Source: an uncultured Bacilli bacterium (lineage in GTDB: Bacteria; Bacillota_I; Bacilli_A; RF39; UBA660). From it: a DNA stretch of 5,088 nucleotides. This document shows positions 1 through 5,088 of this stretch, in pieces. The stretch lies in assembly GCA_910578745.1 (NCBI GenBank), contig CAJTSN010000027.1, forward strand, positions 1-5,088, written 5' to 3'. The first letter of the stretch is position 1. The number at the start of each line of letters is the position of its first letter. The translations under genes and the position numbers were made by a program. Under the pieces are notes generated by a model that was not told where the DNA came from, searched no databases, and worked only from the letters and a program-made list of their open reading frames with translations.

Positions 1-480
1 CCCCTAAATTTGTCAAGATAAAAAGTGGTTATACTAGAATAAATTGTTACAGTTTACGATTGATATAAAAATTTATAAAATTCGAATATTCAATAAATCA
101 CGAATCATAAACTACGACAGAATTGTTTTACAATAAAATGAATGTTGTATAAAATTGTTCCACGCCAAAAAGAAGCAAAAAAAATCGCATTTCTGCGATG
201 ATTTTATTACGAATTTTCAAAATCTATAATAGTCATTTTCTTTATAAAATAAGGAATAAAACGTTTACTGTTCTATCAAAATGTAATGATATTAGGAATA
301 TTTAGTTCGTTTAGGTACTATTCCCTTTTTATTGTATGAGATCTGTTTCATCTATATACATTGTACTCGATTTTTTTATGCTATGCAAGTTTCCGATTTG
401 GACAGATTTTGCTTATGAAAATGCTAGGTTATTCTAGAAATTTTTATTTTGATAAATTCATTCACATACCCTTTAAACGA
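1..480. other. 480-base AT-rich region without a convincing gene
   Basis: This stretch follows the DUF4026 stop and reaches the window edge. All six frames are broken by frequent stops. The longest ATG frames are about 33 codons (plus strand, from 336) and 19 codons (minus strand, from about 351), and neither has a ribosome binding site. The only strong signal is the intrinsic terminator at 177-199. The stretch may be a long 3' untranslated region, a decayed gene, or spacer. Confidence 0.6.
177..199 (-). terminator. Strong intrinsic terminator, minus strand
   Basis: On the minus strand ATCGCA-GAAA-TGCGAT forms a perfect six-pair stem with a GNRA-type tetraloop, followed directly by a run of eight Ts (184-177). 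This is the clearest terminator in the window. No gene ends near it: the nearest stop on that strand is the DUF4026 stop, about 280 bases upstream. On the plus strand the hairpin is followed by GATTTTATT, a much poorer tail, so it is assigned to the minus strand. Confidence 0.8.
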
Positions 481-1764
481 CTATTTTTTATCTTCTAAAA
501 TATATACATTTCCTGGATTGATTTGGAAAGCGTCCTCATAAATAATCCAATCCGTAACTTCCCCTATTTTGTAGAAACCTTCATCTCCTTCATGCATATT
601 TTTTACATGATAAGGTTCCTGTAAAAGCTTACAGTGTAATTTTCCTTCCTTTATTTCTAAAAGTTCAAACCAAATGTGTTCTAAATGATCCTCATCCGCT
701 TCCTCTGTCTGCAATCCAATTTTAACAATCACTTGATTTTTCTTATTTTTAAGTGCTTCTTCCACATAAGAAAATCTTTCAATAGCAAGGGATTTCATTC
801 GATCTGTTTCTTCATTACTCAAAAAGAAGATTGGATTTTCACCCCATAAATCATTATACACAGAAACTTTGCTTAAAACTTGTTTTTTCTCATCTTCTTC
901 ACTTTGATAAATAAAAATTAAACTTGTTTTACTATTATGACCTGTTTTACGGTCCTCTAAATTACCTAGCTTCAATTTTTTATATTCATGCAAACCCAAC
1001 GTCCAAGAAATGCAAGTAGCAACGACAGGTTGTCCGTTATTTAATAGACCAATATAAATTCCTTCTTCTGGAAAATGGGTTTCATTCTTTTTATCTAAAA
1101 GATAACTTGCAAAAGTGGCTATCAAATTATAATGATTATTGTAATTTTCTGTATCAGATTCAAGAATTTCTAATTCTGTTAAACCACAACGACATAATCC
1201 ATGCGTATGCAACCAAACCTCCCCATTTTTACCTGATACTGCTTGTACAGTATATAAATCATTCGCACTTGGATATACTTCTGTACGAATTGACATTCGA
1301 ACCCAATTCGCTGGCAATAATTTTTCTGCACTTTCATCCATTACAGCCAATAAATTTGGCATGATCGCATGTATCAGTTTTAATTGGAGATGAAAGGACT
1401 TTTTTGCATTCTCATTAAATTTCATATAGATAGTAAGAGCAATTTTTGTATTTTTTAACTTTTCAATATCTTCTGCTTTAAAAAAATAAGTAGGTAAAAC
1501 ATAATAATCTTCAAAATGAAAATTCGTTGGGAAAAAACCGACCTCAAATTCTTCTGCCTTATAACGTATTTTCATATACCCATCCGCTTGATCACTCATA
1601 TCTCTCTTCTCAAGAATTTCTACTCCAGAAATAGTCTCTACACGGTCAAAAATGCCTTCTAAAGGATTCTCCTCTTCATGTTCTGGAATTGCTAACATGT
1701 AAGATTTTTCCTCCCAATATCCCAAAGGTGCTTCTGTATATGATACTTTCGTTTTTTTAAACAT
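481..1764 (-). CDS. DUF4026 domain protein with DUF2314-like C-terminal domain
   Basis: I recognise this 427-residue protein as a member of the uncharacterised DUF4026 family, mainly from Bacillota. The main domain spans roughly 1-335 and holds the family-typical segment GEVWLHTHGLCRCG (181-194) with Cys191 and Cys193 in a CxC arrangement beside two histidines, which might bind a metal. The C-terminal part (about 343-425) reads like DUF2314, with EHIWFEL (362-368), EP at 383-384, GDEGFYKIGEVTDW (393-406) and IIYED. No signal peptide or membrane segment is visible, so a cytosolic location is expected. The start at 1764 is well supported by AGGAGG seven bases upstream and by the promoter 5' of it. 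No enzymatic role is known to me. Proteins of this kind often occur singly near immunity or toxin-related genes, but that gives no function here. It lies 269 bases from the XRE-CYTH gene in the same orientation. Confidence 0.85.
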   Translation of the reverse strand: MFKKTKVSYTEAPLGYWEEKSYMLAIPEHEEENPLEGIFDRVETISGVEILEKRDMSDQADGYMKIRYKAEEFEVGFFPTNFHFEDYYVLPTYFFKAEDIEKLKNTKIALTIYMKFNENAKKSFHLQLKLIHAIMPNLLAVMDESAEKLLPANWVRMSIRTEVYPSANDLYTVQAVSGKNGEVWLHTHGLCRCGLTELEILESDTENYNNHYNLIATFASYLLDKKNETHFPEEGIYIGLLNNGQPVVATCISWTLGLHEYKKLKLGNLEDRKTGHNSKTSLIFIYQSEEDEKKQVLSKVSVYNDLWGENPIFFLSNEETDRMKSLAIERFSYVEEALKNKKNQVIVKIGLQTEEADEDHLEHIWFELLEIKEGKLHCKLLQEPYHVKNMHEGDEGFYKIGEVTDWIIYEDAFQINPGNVYILEDKK

Positions 1765-1798
1765 ACTTTTGCCTCCTCGTATTTATTTTTCTACATTT

Positions 1799-1827
1799 AT
1801 CATACAAAAAAAATGTCTTTTTTTCAA
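1799..1827 (-). promoter_or_regulatory. Sigma-A-type promoter of the DUF4026 gene
   Basis: The -35 box TTGAAA (1827-1822) and the -10 box TATGAT (1804-1799) are separated by exactly 17 bases. Transcription should begin near 1792, giving a leader of about 28 bases that contains AGGAGG (1777-1772), seven bases before the ATG at 1764. The spacer is a run of A/T. A TGTTATAAT extended -10 further upstream (1858-1850) lacks a -35 box and could be a secondary start. The promoter implies that this gene can be expressed independently of the XRE-CYTH gene. Confidence 0.7.
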
Positions 1828-1956
1828 GTCATTTTCTTTTAAAGCCTCCATTATAACAAAACAAATCCAGAGACACGCCTTCATTTTTTCTCTTAAATGC
1901 ATCCTCATTTCTATTCATATACTTTGTCCTATGTACAGTTAAACCTACTTTTTTAT

Positions 1957-1975
1957 AAAAAAGATACCTCTATCT
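1957..1975 (-). terminator. Possible weak terminator after the XRE-CYTH gene
   Basis: On the minus strand AGATA-GAGG-TATCT forms a five-pair stem with a four-base loop, running into a stretch of Ts (1962-1957). It lies about 60 bases after the stop at 2034. The stem is short and contains only one G-C pair, so some read-through into the DUF4026 gene is likely if this is the only stop. Confidence 0.35.
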
Positions 1976-2033
1976 GAATTACTTCCTTATTCCTCTATTT
2001 TCAATCGTATTTACTCAAACTTCTAATCGTTAC

Positions 2034-2795
2034 TCAATTTAACGATTTAGAATCATAAATAAAATGATAAGGATATCCTCTTTTATCTATATTATCTAAG
2101 TTCAAATTTAGTTGTTTAGCTAATTCAAGTAATTTATCATATTCTTCCATAATAGAAGTATCGTAGTTTTTTACTTCTATTTCTATGAAATATCCCAAAT
2201 TTTGAACATAATCAAGGGCAATTTCATACTTATTAAGATAGAAATATGTTTTCCTTATTTTATTTACAATTGCTATGATTTCTAAATCTAAAACTTTAAA
2301 AATCTTATCTAAATTTTTCTCATCATCTACTTCAACCTCATATTCATCACAATACTTATTATCATACCATTTTTTATAATTCACTATTTTTTTATTTCCC
2401 CTTACTCCAATTCTTAGCCATTCATCAATACTTTCATTATCACTTTTTAAAAATTTTCTATAAGTAGGTTGATAATATTGGTCGACCTGTCTACTTTCAT
2501 TCAAAAATACAGCACACTTTTTCATAAATGATTCTATAGTTTCAAATTCTTCTTTTGAAAGTCTTACCTTTATTTCTGTTTCAATATCACTTTTTTCTAT
2601 ATCCCCGTAAATAAGATAACTTATACTACAAGAAAATAATTCACTTAATTTCATTAGCACCTCTAAACCAGGCTCTGTTCGATTCAACTCCCAACTTGAT
2701 ACCGTTTTATCAGTTACAAAGATTTTATCTGCCAACTCCGTTTGTGTCCACTTCTTCCTTTTCCTTAAATCCGCTATTCGTTCACCTAAATTCAT
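2034..2795 (-). CDS. XRE helix-turn-helix regulator fused to a CYTH (CyaB/ThTPase-like triphosphate tunnel) domain
   Basis: The protein has 253 residues from the preferred ATG. Residues 1-63 are a canonical XRE domain (MNLGERIADLRKRKKWTQTELADKI, recognition helix near 28-37 with TVSSWE). From about residue 70 the pattern is that of a CYTH domain. It shows the signature ExExK (E72, E74, K76), DQYY (105-108), WLRI with R128, YK with K141, an acidic EVEV strand with E153 and E155, K179 and R181 (VNKIRKTY), D195 (IALDYV) and E205/E207 (GYFIEIEV). In characterised members these residues line a tunnel that binds a triphosphate with divalent metal. Activities include class IV adenylyl cyclase, thiamine triphosphatase and polyphosphatase. 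One oddity is that the second arginine of the usual LRIR motif is Gly130. The near-complete charged set suggests ligand binding, perhaps catalysis; substrate unknown. It has its own upstream region with nested inverted repeats, separated from the HerA operon by a terminator. Domain calls are by eye from motifs. Confidence 0.85.
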   Translation of the reverse strand: MNLGERIADLRKRKKWTQTELADKIFVTDKTVSSWELNRTEPGLEVLMKLSELFSCSISYLIYGDIEKSDIETEIKVRLSKEEFETIESFMKKCAVFLNESRQVDQYYQPTYRKFLKSDNESIDEWLRIGVRGNKKIVNYKKWYDNKYCDEYEVEVDDEKNLDKIFKVLDLEIIAIVNKIRKTYFYLNKYEIALDYVQNLGYFIEIEVKNYDTSIMEEYDKLLELAKQLNLNLDNIDKRGYPYHFIYDSKSLN

Positions 2796-2801
2796 TTTCC
2801 T

Positions 2802-2807
2802 CACCTC
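2802..2807 (-). promoter_or_regulatory. Ribosome binding site that decides the start of the XRE-CYTH gene
   Basis: GAGGTG (2807-2802) lies six bases before the ATG at 2795-2793. A longer reading from a GTG at 2804 would put the start codon inside this site and add only three residues (M-R-K) before the normal XRE N-terminus MNLGERI. The ATG at 2795 is therefore the better start. Confidence 0.7.
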
Positions 2808-2815
2808 TTAAATTA

Positions 2816-2831
2816 ATGATACCATAGTATA
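2816..2831 (-). promoter_or_regulatory. Weak promoter candidates for the XRE-CYTH gene
   Basis: Two -10-like hexamers are visible. TATACT at 2831-2826 would give a leader of about 23 bases but has no good -35 at 16-18 bases. TATCAT at 2821-2816 is preceded by TGG, giving an extended -10 form, but would leave a very short leader with the ribosome binding site at its 5' end. TATACT fits the geometry better. Neither matches the consensus fully, as might suit a regulated or autorepressed gene. Confidence 0.35.
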
Positions 2832-2883
2832 GATTCAATCGTTCTCTACATTTTGTAGAATAATAATTTGATCTATTGAATCT
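2831..2883. promoter_or_regulatory. Nested inverted repeats upstream of the XRE-CYTH gene, candidate operator
   Basis: The inner element is a perfect inverted repeat, TCTACA-TTT-TGTAGA, at 2845-2859. The outer element is a perfect 9-base inverted repeat, AGATTCAAT (2831-2839) and ATTGAATCT (2875-2883). The inner element lies about 50-65 bases upstream of the ATG of the XRE-CYTH gene, over the expected -35 region if TATACT (2831-2826) is the -10. XRE regulators commonly bind such short palindromes as dimers and repress themselves. The two symmetry centres differ by about five bases, so they may be two separate sites or one asymmetric hairpin. Confidence 0.5.
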
Positions 2884-2911
2884 TTCACTTATGAAATAAT
2901 CGATTTTCCAT

Positions 2912-2954
2912 AAAAAAAACATCGAAATTATTTTGAATATCAATGTTTTTTACA
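2912..2954 (-). terminator. Intrinsic terminator of the HerA operon (AT-rich hairpin)
   Basis: On the minus strand AAAAAACATTGA pairs with TCGATGTTTTTT, twelve pairs including one G-T wobble, around a loop of about 14 bases. The run of Ts continues to 2912. It begins roughly 75 bases after the stop of the small XRE gene. The stem has very few G-C pairs, so strength may be modest. The opposite strand also reads as a hairpin plus U-run, so it could work in both directions. Confidence 0.55.
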
Positions 2955-3007
2955 GAAATACCTTAGAGTTCATTTCATTTTTTAACAATTCCACCTTATA
3001 GTAATCC

Positions 3008-3027
3008 AGATTTTTTCAAAAAAATCT
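3008..3027. repeat. AT-rich perfect palindrome arms overlapping the stop codon of the small XRE gene
   Basis: Arms AGATTTTTT (3008-3016) and AAAAAATCT (3019-3027) are perfect reverse complements separated by two bases. They overlap the TAG stop (3028-3026). In RNA only about eight pairs could form, and no U-tract follows on either strand, so it is not a standard terminator. It could stabilise the transcript end or be a chance result of A/T runs. Confidence 0.4.
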
Positions 3028-3292
3028 ATTCTTCCCTTAAAAAAGCATCTAAAGGTTTTTCAAAAAGAATACTGAACTTTATAAGAAGTTTTAAAGAACA
3101 ACTTTTTGTCAAATCGTTAAAAGACTCAATTCTTCTTAAATAGTCATAAGAAATATCTAATCGTTCGGCTACTTCCATGCCCGAAAGTCCACTTTCCCTT
3201 CTAAACTTCTTTATATTCTTATAAATAATGGGCATATAATCCCGATGCAATTGCTCTTTTTTTGTATCCATAAGAAAATTTAAGCCTTCCAT
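3026..3292 (-). CDS. Small XRE/Cro-CI-type DNA-binding protein encoded at the end of the HerA operon
   Basis: This 88-residue protein is almost entirely one XRE helix-turn-helix domain. Helix 1 is around 24-34 (YKNIKKFRRES), helix 2 around 37-45 (SGMEVAERL) and the recognition helix around 48-57 (SYDYLRRIES). The rest is the hydrophobic packing region LKLLIKFSILFEKPLDAFL. There is no effector domain. The frame overlaps the last 13 bases of the ATPase gene, so translation is probably coupled. The start is uncertain. The ATG at 3292 has no properly spaced ribosome binding site, and an internal ATG at 3271 (giving 81 residues) sits 13 bases after GGAAGG and nine bases beyond the ATPase stop. Its size resembles controller proteins of restriction-modification systems. 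A job as an operon autoregulator is reasonable, but its target cannot be seen because the operon promoter is outside the window. It could also be a structural DNA-binding subunit. Confidence 0.85.
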   Translation of the reverse strand: MEGLNFLMDTKKEQLHRDYMPIIYKNIKKFRRESGLSGMEVAERLDISYDYLRRIESFNDLTKSCSLKLLIKFSILFEKPLDAFLREE

Positions 3293-5031
3293 CTCGCTTC
3301 TACATCACAGTTACTGCTATGTGGTGGTGGAGCAGGTGGATCCATTTTTATAATAATAGGAATTCGAAAAGCCTTACCAAATCCTACACAAGTACCAGGT
3401 TGTAAACTTTTTTGTTTTTCAATAATTTCTTGATTAATATTGGGAAGCATTTTTGCAATATAATCTAAATCTCTTGGATGATTCATTTTAAAAATTAAAA
3501 AATTAGAACACTGTGAAATAACGGTTTCTGAAATTTCAACTGGTCTTTGCGAAATTAAATTGAAAACCAATCCATATTTTCTTCCCTCTTTCGCAACTCG
3601 ATCAAAAATATTATAACCAAGTAAAAATTTATCATTATCATTTTGAACATAACGATGTGCTTCTTCTAAAAAAATATGAAATGGAATAGAGGCTCTCACT
3701 TTTAAAGATTTCGTAAACGTAAATAACATTTTTGTATAAATTTTCGTAATCACTTTTGCAATACGATCCTCAATATCCTCCAAATTAAAGTTAATAATCT
3801 GTGCTTTTTTCCCGGGTGCATAAGTAACAAGAGAAGCTATATAATTTTCTAAAGTGATATATTGTGGGTAATGAAAATACTTTGCATTTTCGCCAATCAC
3901 AATCGAATGGAGTCTTACCTTTAAAGCAATTGCTTCACTATATGTTTTCTGGTTTCTTAAAAGACCTTCTGATATTAAAGTAAAACTTAAGGCTTTTTCC
4001 AAATCTTCTAAAGTAAAATAATGACTTTCTTTTGCTTCATATTTATCTAAGCTATCATCAATAAAATCAGAAATATATTGTGTAACTAAAATACTTTCTG
4101 TAAAATTTCCTTCTTTATCGATAATAAAACAATCTCTAAATTTACGAACATAGCCAATTCCTTGTACAGGAGCCTCTAAATTAAACGCTTCTGTCGAACA
4201 AGTGGCAAGGATAGAAAAAATATCATTTCTCTTTGCTGTTGCACTTTGATTTGTATATAAAATTGTCATAATTGCCTTTGCAATTAAATGATTTTTATAA
4301 TTAACAGACATTTCATCTGATTCAGAGAAAATTCGTACCAATTTAAGCATTTCTTCTATAATCGGTAATTGCGAATGATCGGTTGCATCTAGTAATAAAG
4401 CCATATCATCGACATCTAGAAGCCATAAAGGAATAGAAAGCAAATTCCCTTCTGTATCATTTACATTGGTCGTATAGTATTTAAAATAAAAATTGGGATT
4501 GATTTTATTAATATCTCGAAAAGCTGTATGGTATTCACCATATGCATCAAAAATAAAAAAATTAGAACGAATTGGAACTACATTTTTGTTTGTAAACACA
4601 TTCTGCATCAACCTTGCAAGTCCCCAAGATTTACCACTTCCTGTATTTCCAAAAATAGCAGAGTGATTCGAAAACATATCATTTACATCAATATAAAGGG
4701 GAAAATCATTATAAAGAGGCGATCTTCCTATTAACATACTACTTTGCGTTTCTCTTCCGACAATCAGTCCAAATTCCTCTTCTGTAATGATACGAACATT
4801 TGCAGATAAACTTGGTTTACGAATGACACCACCTAAAAAACGGTTATTTTGAATTTCTCCTAAAAAACGAACTTTAATGAGTTCCATATCCATATCTTCA
4901 ACTTCACCAATAATTTTCTTTTTGTTGTCCTCAAAGACAATATGCATATTCATCATATCTTGCGCTAAAACATTACCTTCTATTTTGATATGTGCTACAT
5001 TATCAGATATATATATAATTTTACCTATCAT
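3280..5031 (-). CDS. herA: HerA/FtsK-type hexameric ATPase (DNA translocase-like), probable anti-phage defence component
   Basis: This 583-residue protein has the full layout of a HerA-family ATPase. Residues 1-95 form a beta-rich HAS-barrel-like region with GEV at 42-44 and FLGEI at 56-60. The Walker A motif is GNTGSGKS at 128-135. A family-typical FDAYGEYH follows at 161-168, Walker B with acidic pair EE at 456-457 (IFLEEAHRYV), EGRKYG at 482-487 with the likely arginine finger R484, and a sensor-like SQRP at 494-497. A proline-rich DPPAPPPHSSN tail (564-574) ends the protein. HerA proteins form hexameric rings that use ATP hydrolysis to move DNA, or act as assembly platforms for a partner enzyme such as NurA, SIR2 or DUF4297 proteins. 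It is longer than archaeal HerA (about 500 residues) and fits the size I know for defence-associated homologues. It follows an upstream gene by 15 bases and overlaps the next gene by 13 bases. No transmembrane segment is evident, so a cytoplasmic location is expected. Family assignment is firm; the anti-phage role is inference. Confidence 0.93.
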   Translation of the reverse strand: MIGKIIYISDNVAHIKIEGNVLAQDMMNMHIVFEDNKKKIIGEVEDMDMELIKVRFLGEIQNNRFLGGVIRKPSLSANVRIITEEEFGLIVGRETQSSMLIGRSPLYNDFPLYIDVNDMFSNHSAIFGNTGSGKSWGLARLMQNVFTNKNVVPIRSNFFIFDAYGEYHTAFRDINKINPNFYFKYYTTNVNDTEGNLLSIPLWLLDVDDMALLLDATDHSQLPIIEEMLKLVRIFSESDEMSVNYKNHLIAKAIMTILYTNQSATAKRNDIFSILATCSTEAFNLEAPVQGIGYVRKFRDCFIIDKEGNFTESILVTQYISDFIDDSLDKYEAKESHYFTLEDLEKALSFTLISEGLLRNQKTYSEAIALKVRLHSIVIGENAKYFHYPQYITLENYIASLVTYAPGKKAQIINFNLEDIEDRIAKVITKIYTKMLFTFTKSLKVRASIPFHIFLEEAHRYVQNDNDKFLLGYNIFDRVAKEGRKYGLVFNLISQRPVEISETVISQCSNFLIFKMNHPRDLDYIAKMLPNINQEIIEKQKSLQPGTCVGFGKAFRIPIIIKMDPPAPPPHSSNCDVEARWKA

Positions 5032-5038
5032 TCATGTA

Positions 5039-5045
5039 TCTCCTT
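5039..5045 (-). promoter_or_regulatory. Ribosome binding site of the HerA-like ATPase gene
   Basis: AAGGAGA lies eight bases (counted from AAGGAG) before the ATG at 5031-5029. A second ATG four bases further upstream (5035-5033) is in another frame and stops after four codons, so it cannot be the start. The site therefore fixes the start at 5031. Confidence 0.8.
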
Positions 5046-5046
5046 C

Positions 5047-5088
5047 TTATAAAATTTCTTCTATTTTTTCTTTTAATTCTTTCTCTTG
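5047..5088 (-). CDS. C-terminal end of an upstream gene (partial), putative partner of the HerA ATPase
   Basis: Reading leftwards from the window edge, one frame is open for 13 codons and ends at TAA (5049-5047). It encodes QEKELKEKIEEIL, a highly charged, probably helical tail. The stop lies 15 bases before the ATPase start, and the ATPase ribosome binding site sits in that gap, so the two genes are very probably co-transcribed. Known two-gene HerA systems usually place the partner (SIR2 NADase, NurA nuclease, DUF4297 nuclease and others) directly beside herA. This fragment is the natural candidate for that partner, but 13 residues cannot identify a family. The fragment is also short enough that an open frame could arise by chance. 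The charged composition and operon-like spacing are the only support. Confidence 0.6.
   Translation of the reverse strand, partial: QEKELKEKIEEIL

Noticed and set aside
1..60. Possible insertion-sequence end or promoter at the left edge (TTGTCA followed by TATACT)
   Set aside because: The spacing between the boxes is only 14 bases, no partner inverted repeat or transposase is visible, and the sequence stops at the window edge.
336..437. 33-codon plus-strand frame in the gene-free left region
   Set aside because: No ribosome binding site, no recognisable motif, and a length expected by chance.
1107..1364. 85-codon plus-strand open frame inside the DUF4026 gene
   Set aside because: It lies fully opposite a well-supported gene, has no ribosome binding site and encodes no recognisable domain; it is a shadow frame.
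1829..1918. 29-codon minus-strand frame between the XRE-CYTH and DUF4026 genes
   Set aside because: It has only a weak AGGA upstream, runs into the -35 box of the DUF4026 promoter and resembles no family I know.
2796..2804. GTG start at 2804 for the XRE-CYTH gene
   Set aside because: The GTG is part of the ribosome binding site for the ATG at 2795, and the XRE domain begins normally with MNLGERI.
3293..3370. Internal promoter for the small XRE gene within the 3' end of the ATPase gene
   Set aside because: TATTAT/TATAAA-like strings occur here, but no acceptable -35 box lies 16-18 bases upstream, and operon read-through explains expression.
4528..4734. 68-codon plus-strand open frame inside the ATPase gene
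   Set aside because: It is antisense to the strongly conserved Walker A region, which explains the open frame; no domain or ribosome binding site is seen.
1..5088. CRISPR array, tRNA, rRNA or riboswitch
   Set aside because: No regularly spaced repeats, no cloverleaf-like or rRNA-like stretch and no recognisable riboswitch core were seen on either strand by eye.

Overview
The window looks like accessory DNA from a low-GC Bacillota (Firmicutes) chromosome or plasmid. The DNA is strongly AT-rich, and three of the four complete genes have good AGGAGG-type ribosome binding sites. A sigma-A-like promoter can be read directly, and the protein families (DUF4026/DUF2314, XRE regulators) are common in that phylum. 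I cannot name the genus. Every convincing gene lies on the minus strand, so the window is transcribed from its right end to its left end.

Right part (5088 to about 2912): an operon enters from outside the window. Only the last 13 codons of its upstream gene are present. It is followed 15 bases later by a 583-residue HerA/FtsK-type ATPase with a complete motif set. The ATPase gene overlaps an 88-residue XRE-type DNA-binding protein, and an AT-rich hairpin with a U-tract follows. The ATPase has the build of HerA proteins paired with a SIR2, NurA, DUF4297 or other nuclease/NADase partner in anti-phage systems. The partner is presumably the truncated upstream gene, so the system's identity cannot be settled here.

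Middle (about 2883 to 1957): a separate gene encodes an XRE helix-turn-helix domain fused to what I read as a CYTH domain, the fold of CyaB-type class IV adenylyl cyclases, thiamine triphosphatases and inorganic triphosphatases. Nearly all the charged tunnel residues are present. Its upstream region carries a perfect 15-base palindrome nested between the arms of a perfect 9-base inverted repeat, a plausible operator. I consider this the most interesting item: it may be a transcription factor that reads or turns over a triphosphate or nucleotide, located next to a defence operon.

Left part (1804 to 1): a DUF4026 protein with a DUF2314-like C-terminus has its own clear promoter (TTGAAA-17-TATGAT). 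Beyond its stop lie 480 bases with no convincing gene but with a very good intrinsic terminator (177-199) 280 bases downstream of the stop.

Inferred working model: partner plus HerA act as the effector, the small XRE protein acts as a co-transcribed controller, and the XRE-CYTH protein is a ligand-responsive regulator of itself and perhaps its neighbours. The link between the HerA operon and the two left-hand genes rests only on proximity and shared orientation.
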